From assembly GCF_900089585.1 (NCBI RefSeq), contig NZ_FLRH01000004.1, forward strand, positions 1,047,001 to 1,111,000: a stretch of 64,000 nt of DNA, read 5' to 3'. Made by a program: the position numbers and the translations under genes. The stretch comes from Micromonospora sediminicola. Its GTDB lineage: Bacteria > Actinomycetota > Actinomycetes > Mycobacteriales > Micromonosporaceae. The notes below the pieces were generated by a model that had not been told where the DNA came from, ran no database searches, and saw only the letters and a list, made by a program, of their open reading frames with translations. This document shows, in pieces, positions 63,262 to 64,000 of this stretch. Position 1 is the stretch's first letter, and each line of letters begins with the position of its first letter.

Positions 63262-64000
63262 TCAGGGCAGCCGGGAGAACCACCGCAGCGACCCGGCGGC
63301 GGCGCCCATGGCCAGGACCAGCCCGAGCCCGATGAAGCGGGCCGAGACGTCCTGCCGTTCCGTGCGGTAGCCGACCGACGTGCCGATGTCCTCGTAGACG
63401 TCCTTCAGCTCGGCGCTGGTGGACGCCTCGTGGAAACCGCCGCCGGTCTGGTCGGCCACCGCCTTGAGCGTCTGCCCGTCCACCGGCACCTGGATCGCCC
63501 GGCCGCCCCGGTCGACCGAGCCGCCGGGTGTGCCGAAGGAGATGGTGTGCACCGGCACCTTCGCGGCGACCGCCTGGTCGGCGGCCTCCATCGGGTCCAT
63601 CCCGGAGGTGTTGGCGCCGTCGGAGAGGATGATGATCCGGGCCGGCGGCGGGTCCTTCGCGGCGGTGGCGTCCAGGCTCTTCACCGCGCCCAGCGACGTG
63701 CTGATCGCCTCGCCGATCGCGGTCCCCTGCACGCCGGTGATCCCCTCGGCGAGCCGTTCGATCCCCTCGTGCAGCGCCTCCCGGTCGGTGCTCGGGGGCA
63801 CCAGCACCGCCGCGCTGCCGGCGAACGCGACCAGGCCGACGTTGAACTCGTCGGGCAGCCCGTCGACGAACTTCCGGCCGGCCTCCTTGGCCGCGGTCAG
63901 CCGGTCCGGGTCCACGTCGGAGGCGAGCATCGAGGTGGAGACGTCCACCGCGACCATCACGGTGGCCCGCTCCCGGGGCACCCGCACCTCCGCCTCCGGC
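63262..64000 (-). CDS. VWA-domain membrane protein, BatA-like, partial (5' end beyond window)
   Basis: The open frame continues past the window edge; the visible 246 codons begin inside PEAEVRVPRERATVMVAVD. The MIDAS metal site is DVSTS in VAVDVSTSMLASD, with Thr and Asp partners later (ILSDGANTSGMDP). A C-terminal span (FIGLGLVLAMGAAAGSLRWF) anchors it. In actinobacteria such proteins usually follow moxR and DUF58 genes and act with the MoxR ATPase in protein-complex assembly; those genes would lie just outside. A GTG at 63987 could be mistaken for the start. Confidence 0.88.
   Translation of the reverse strand, partial: PEAEVRVPRERATVMVAVDVSTSMLASDVDPDRLTAAKEAGRKFVDGLPDEFNVGLVAFAGSAAVLVPPSTDREALHEGIERLAEGITGVQGTAIGEAISTSLGAVKSLDATAAKDPPPARIIILSDGANTSGMDPMEAADQAVAAKVPVHTISFGTPGGSVDRGGRAIQVPVDGQTLKAVADQTGGGFHEASTSAELKDVYEDIGTSVGYRTERQDVSARFIGLGLVLAMGAAAGSLRWFSRLP

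Overview
The window is very GC-rich, with actinobacterial gene content. A PII-Amt-GlnD nitrogen cluster, a coenzyme F420 gene, a HupB with a long lysine/alanine tail, an NdgR-type regulator beside leuCD, an XRE/DUF397 pair and intergenic repeats of the GATCAAGGAGTTTGC and GCAAGATC type all point to Micromonosporaceae, most likely Micromonospora. This assignment rests on gene content, gene order and codon style recalled from the family, not on a database search. No phage, insertion sequence, CRISPR array or rRNA was seen.

Layout, 1-30 kb. A minus-strand housekeeping backbone (glnD-glnB-amt, ftsY, smc, mutM, rnc, plsX, rpmF, DUF177, a DivIVA-like gene, coaD, rsmD) is broken up by accessory blocks: a PhoD-like phosphatase, a MarR/MFS/universal-stress operon, a DinB protein, an ArsR/SMP-30 divergent pair, a HAD phosphatase, a CAP-domain protein, a GH114 protein, an MFS carrier and an MMPL carrier. 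Between the two carriers (20.80-21.87 kb) lies about 1.1 kb without a convincing gene. It holds degenerate direct repeats, a perfect 40-bp palindrome and purine-rich tandem repeats.

Layout, 30-57 kb. An LPxTG surface protein and a serine hydrolase are followed by recG-fakA-like-rpmB, thiL, a stand-alone AsnC ligand domain, DUF3515, ddl, an XRE/DUF397 module, a ROK kinase, a HemK-like methylase, a PLP lyase, gpsA, a PlsC-like acyltransferase, cofC (fused to a cold-shock-like domain), ppk, a mutT1-type NUDIX/phosphatase, a membrane EEP protein, hupB, leuD-leuC and the divergent IclR gene. The stretch from thiL to the IclR gene largely keeps the order known in Mycobacterium. An array of 21 eight-base repeats then leads to two identical tRNA-Glu genes and one tRNA-Gln.

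Layout, 57.5-64 kb. This part holds a fumarylacetoacetase-family hydrolase, a two-membrane-span protein of unknown role, a putative DNA glycosylase, a GNAT, arfB, a small membrane protein, an HtrA-like protease and the end of a BatA-like VWA protein.

Regulation is unusually readable. There is a GlnR-like box before amt, a two-unit PHO-box-like repeat before ppk, twin inverted repeats between the MarR gene and its pump, a large inverted repeat between the ArsR and SMP-30 genes, and a 37-bp divergent region between leuC and the IclR gene that suggests leaderless transcripts. Most operon ends carry strong GC-rich hairpins.
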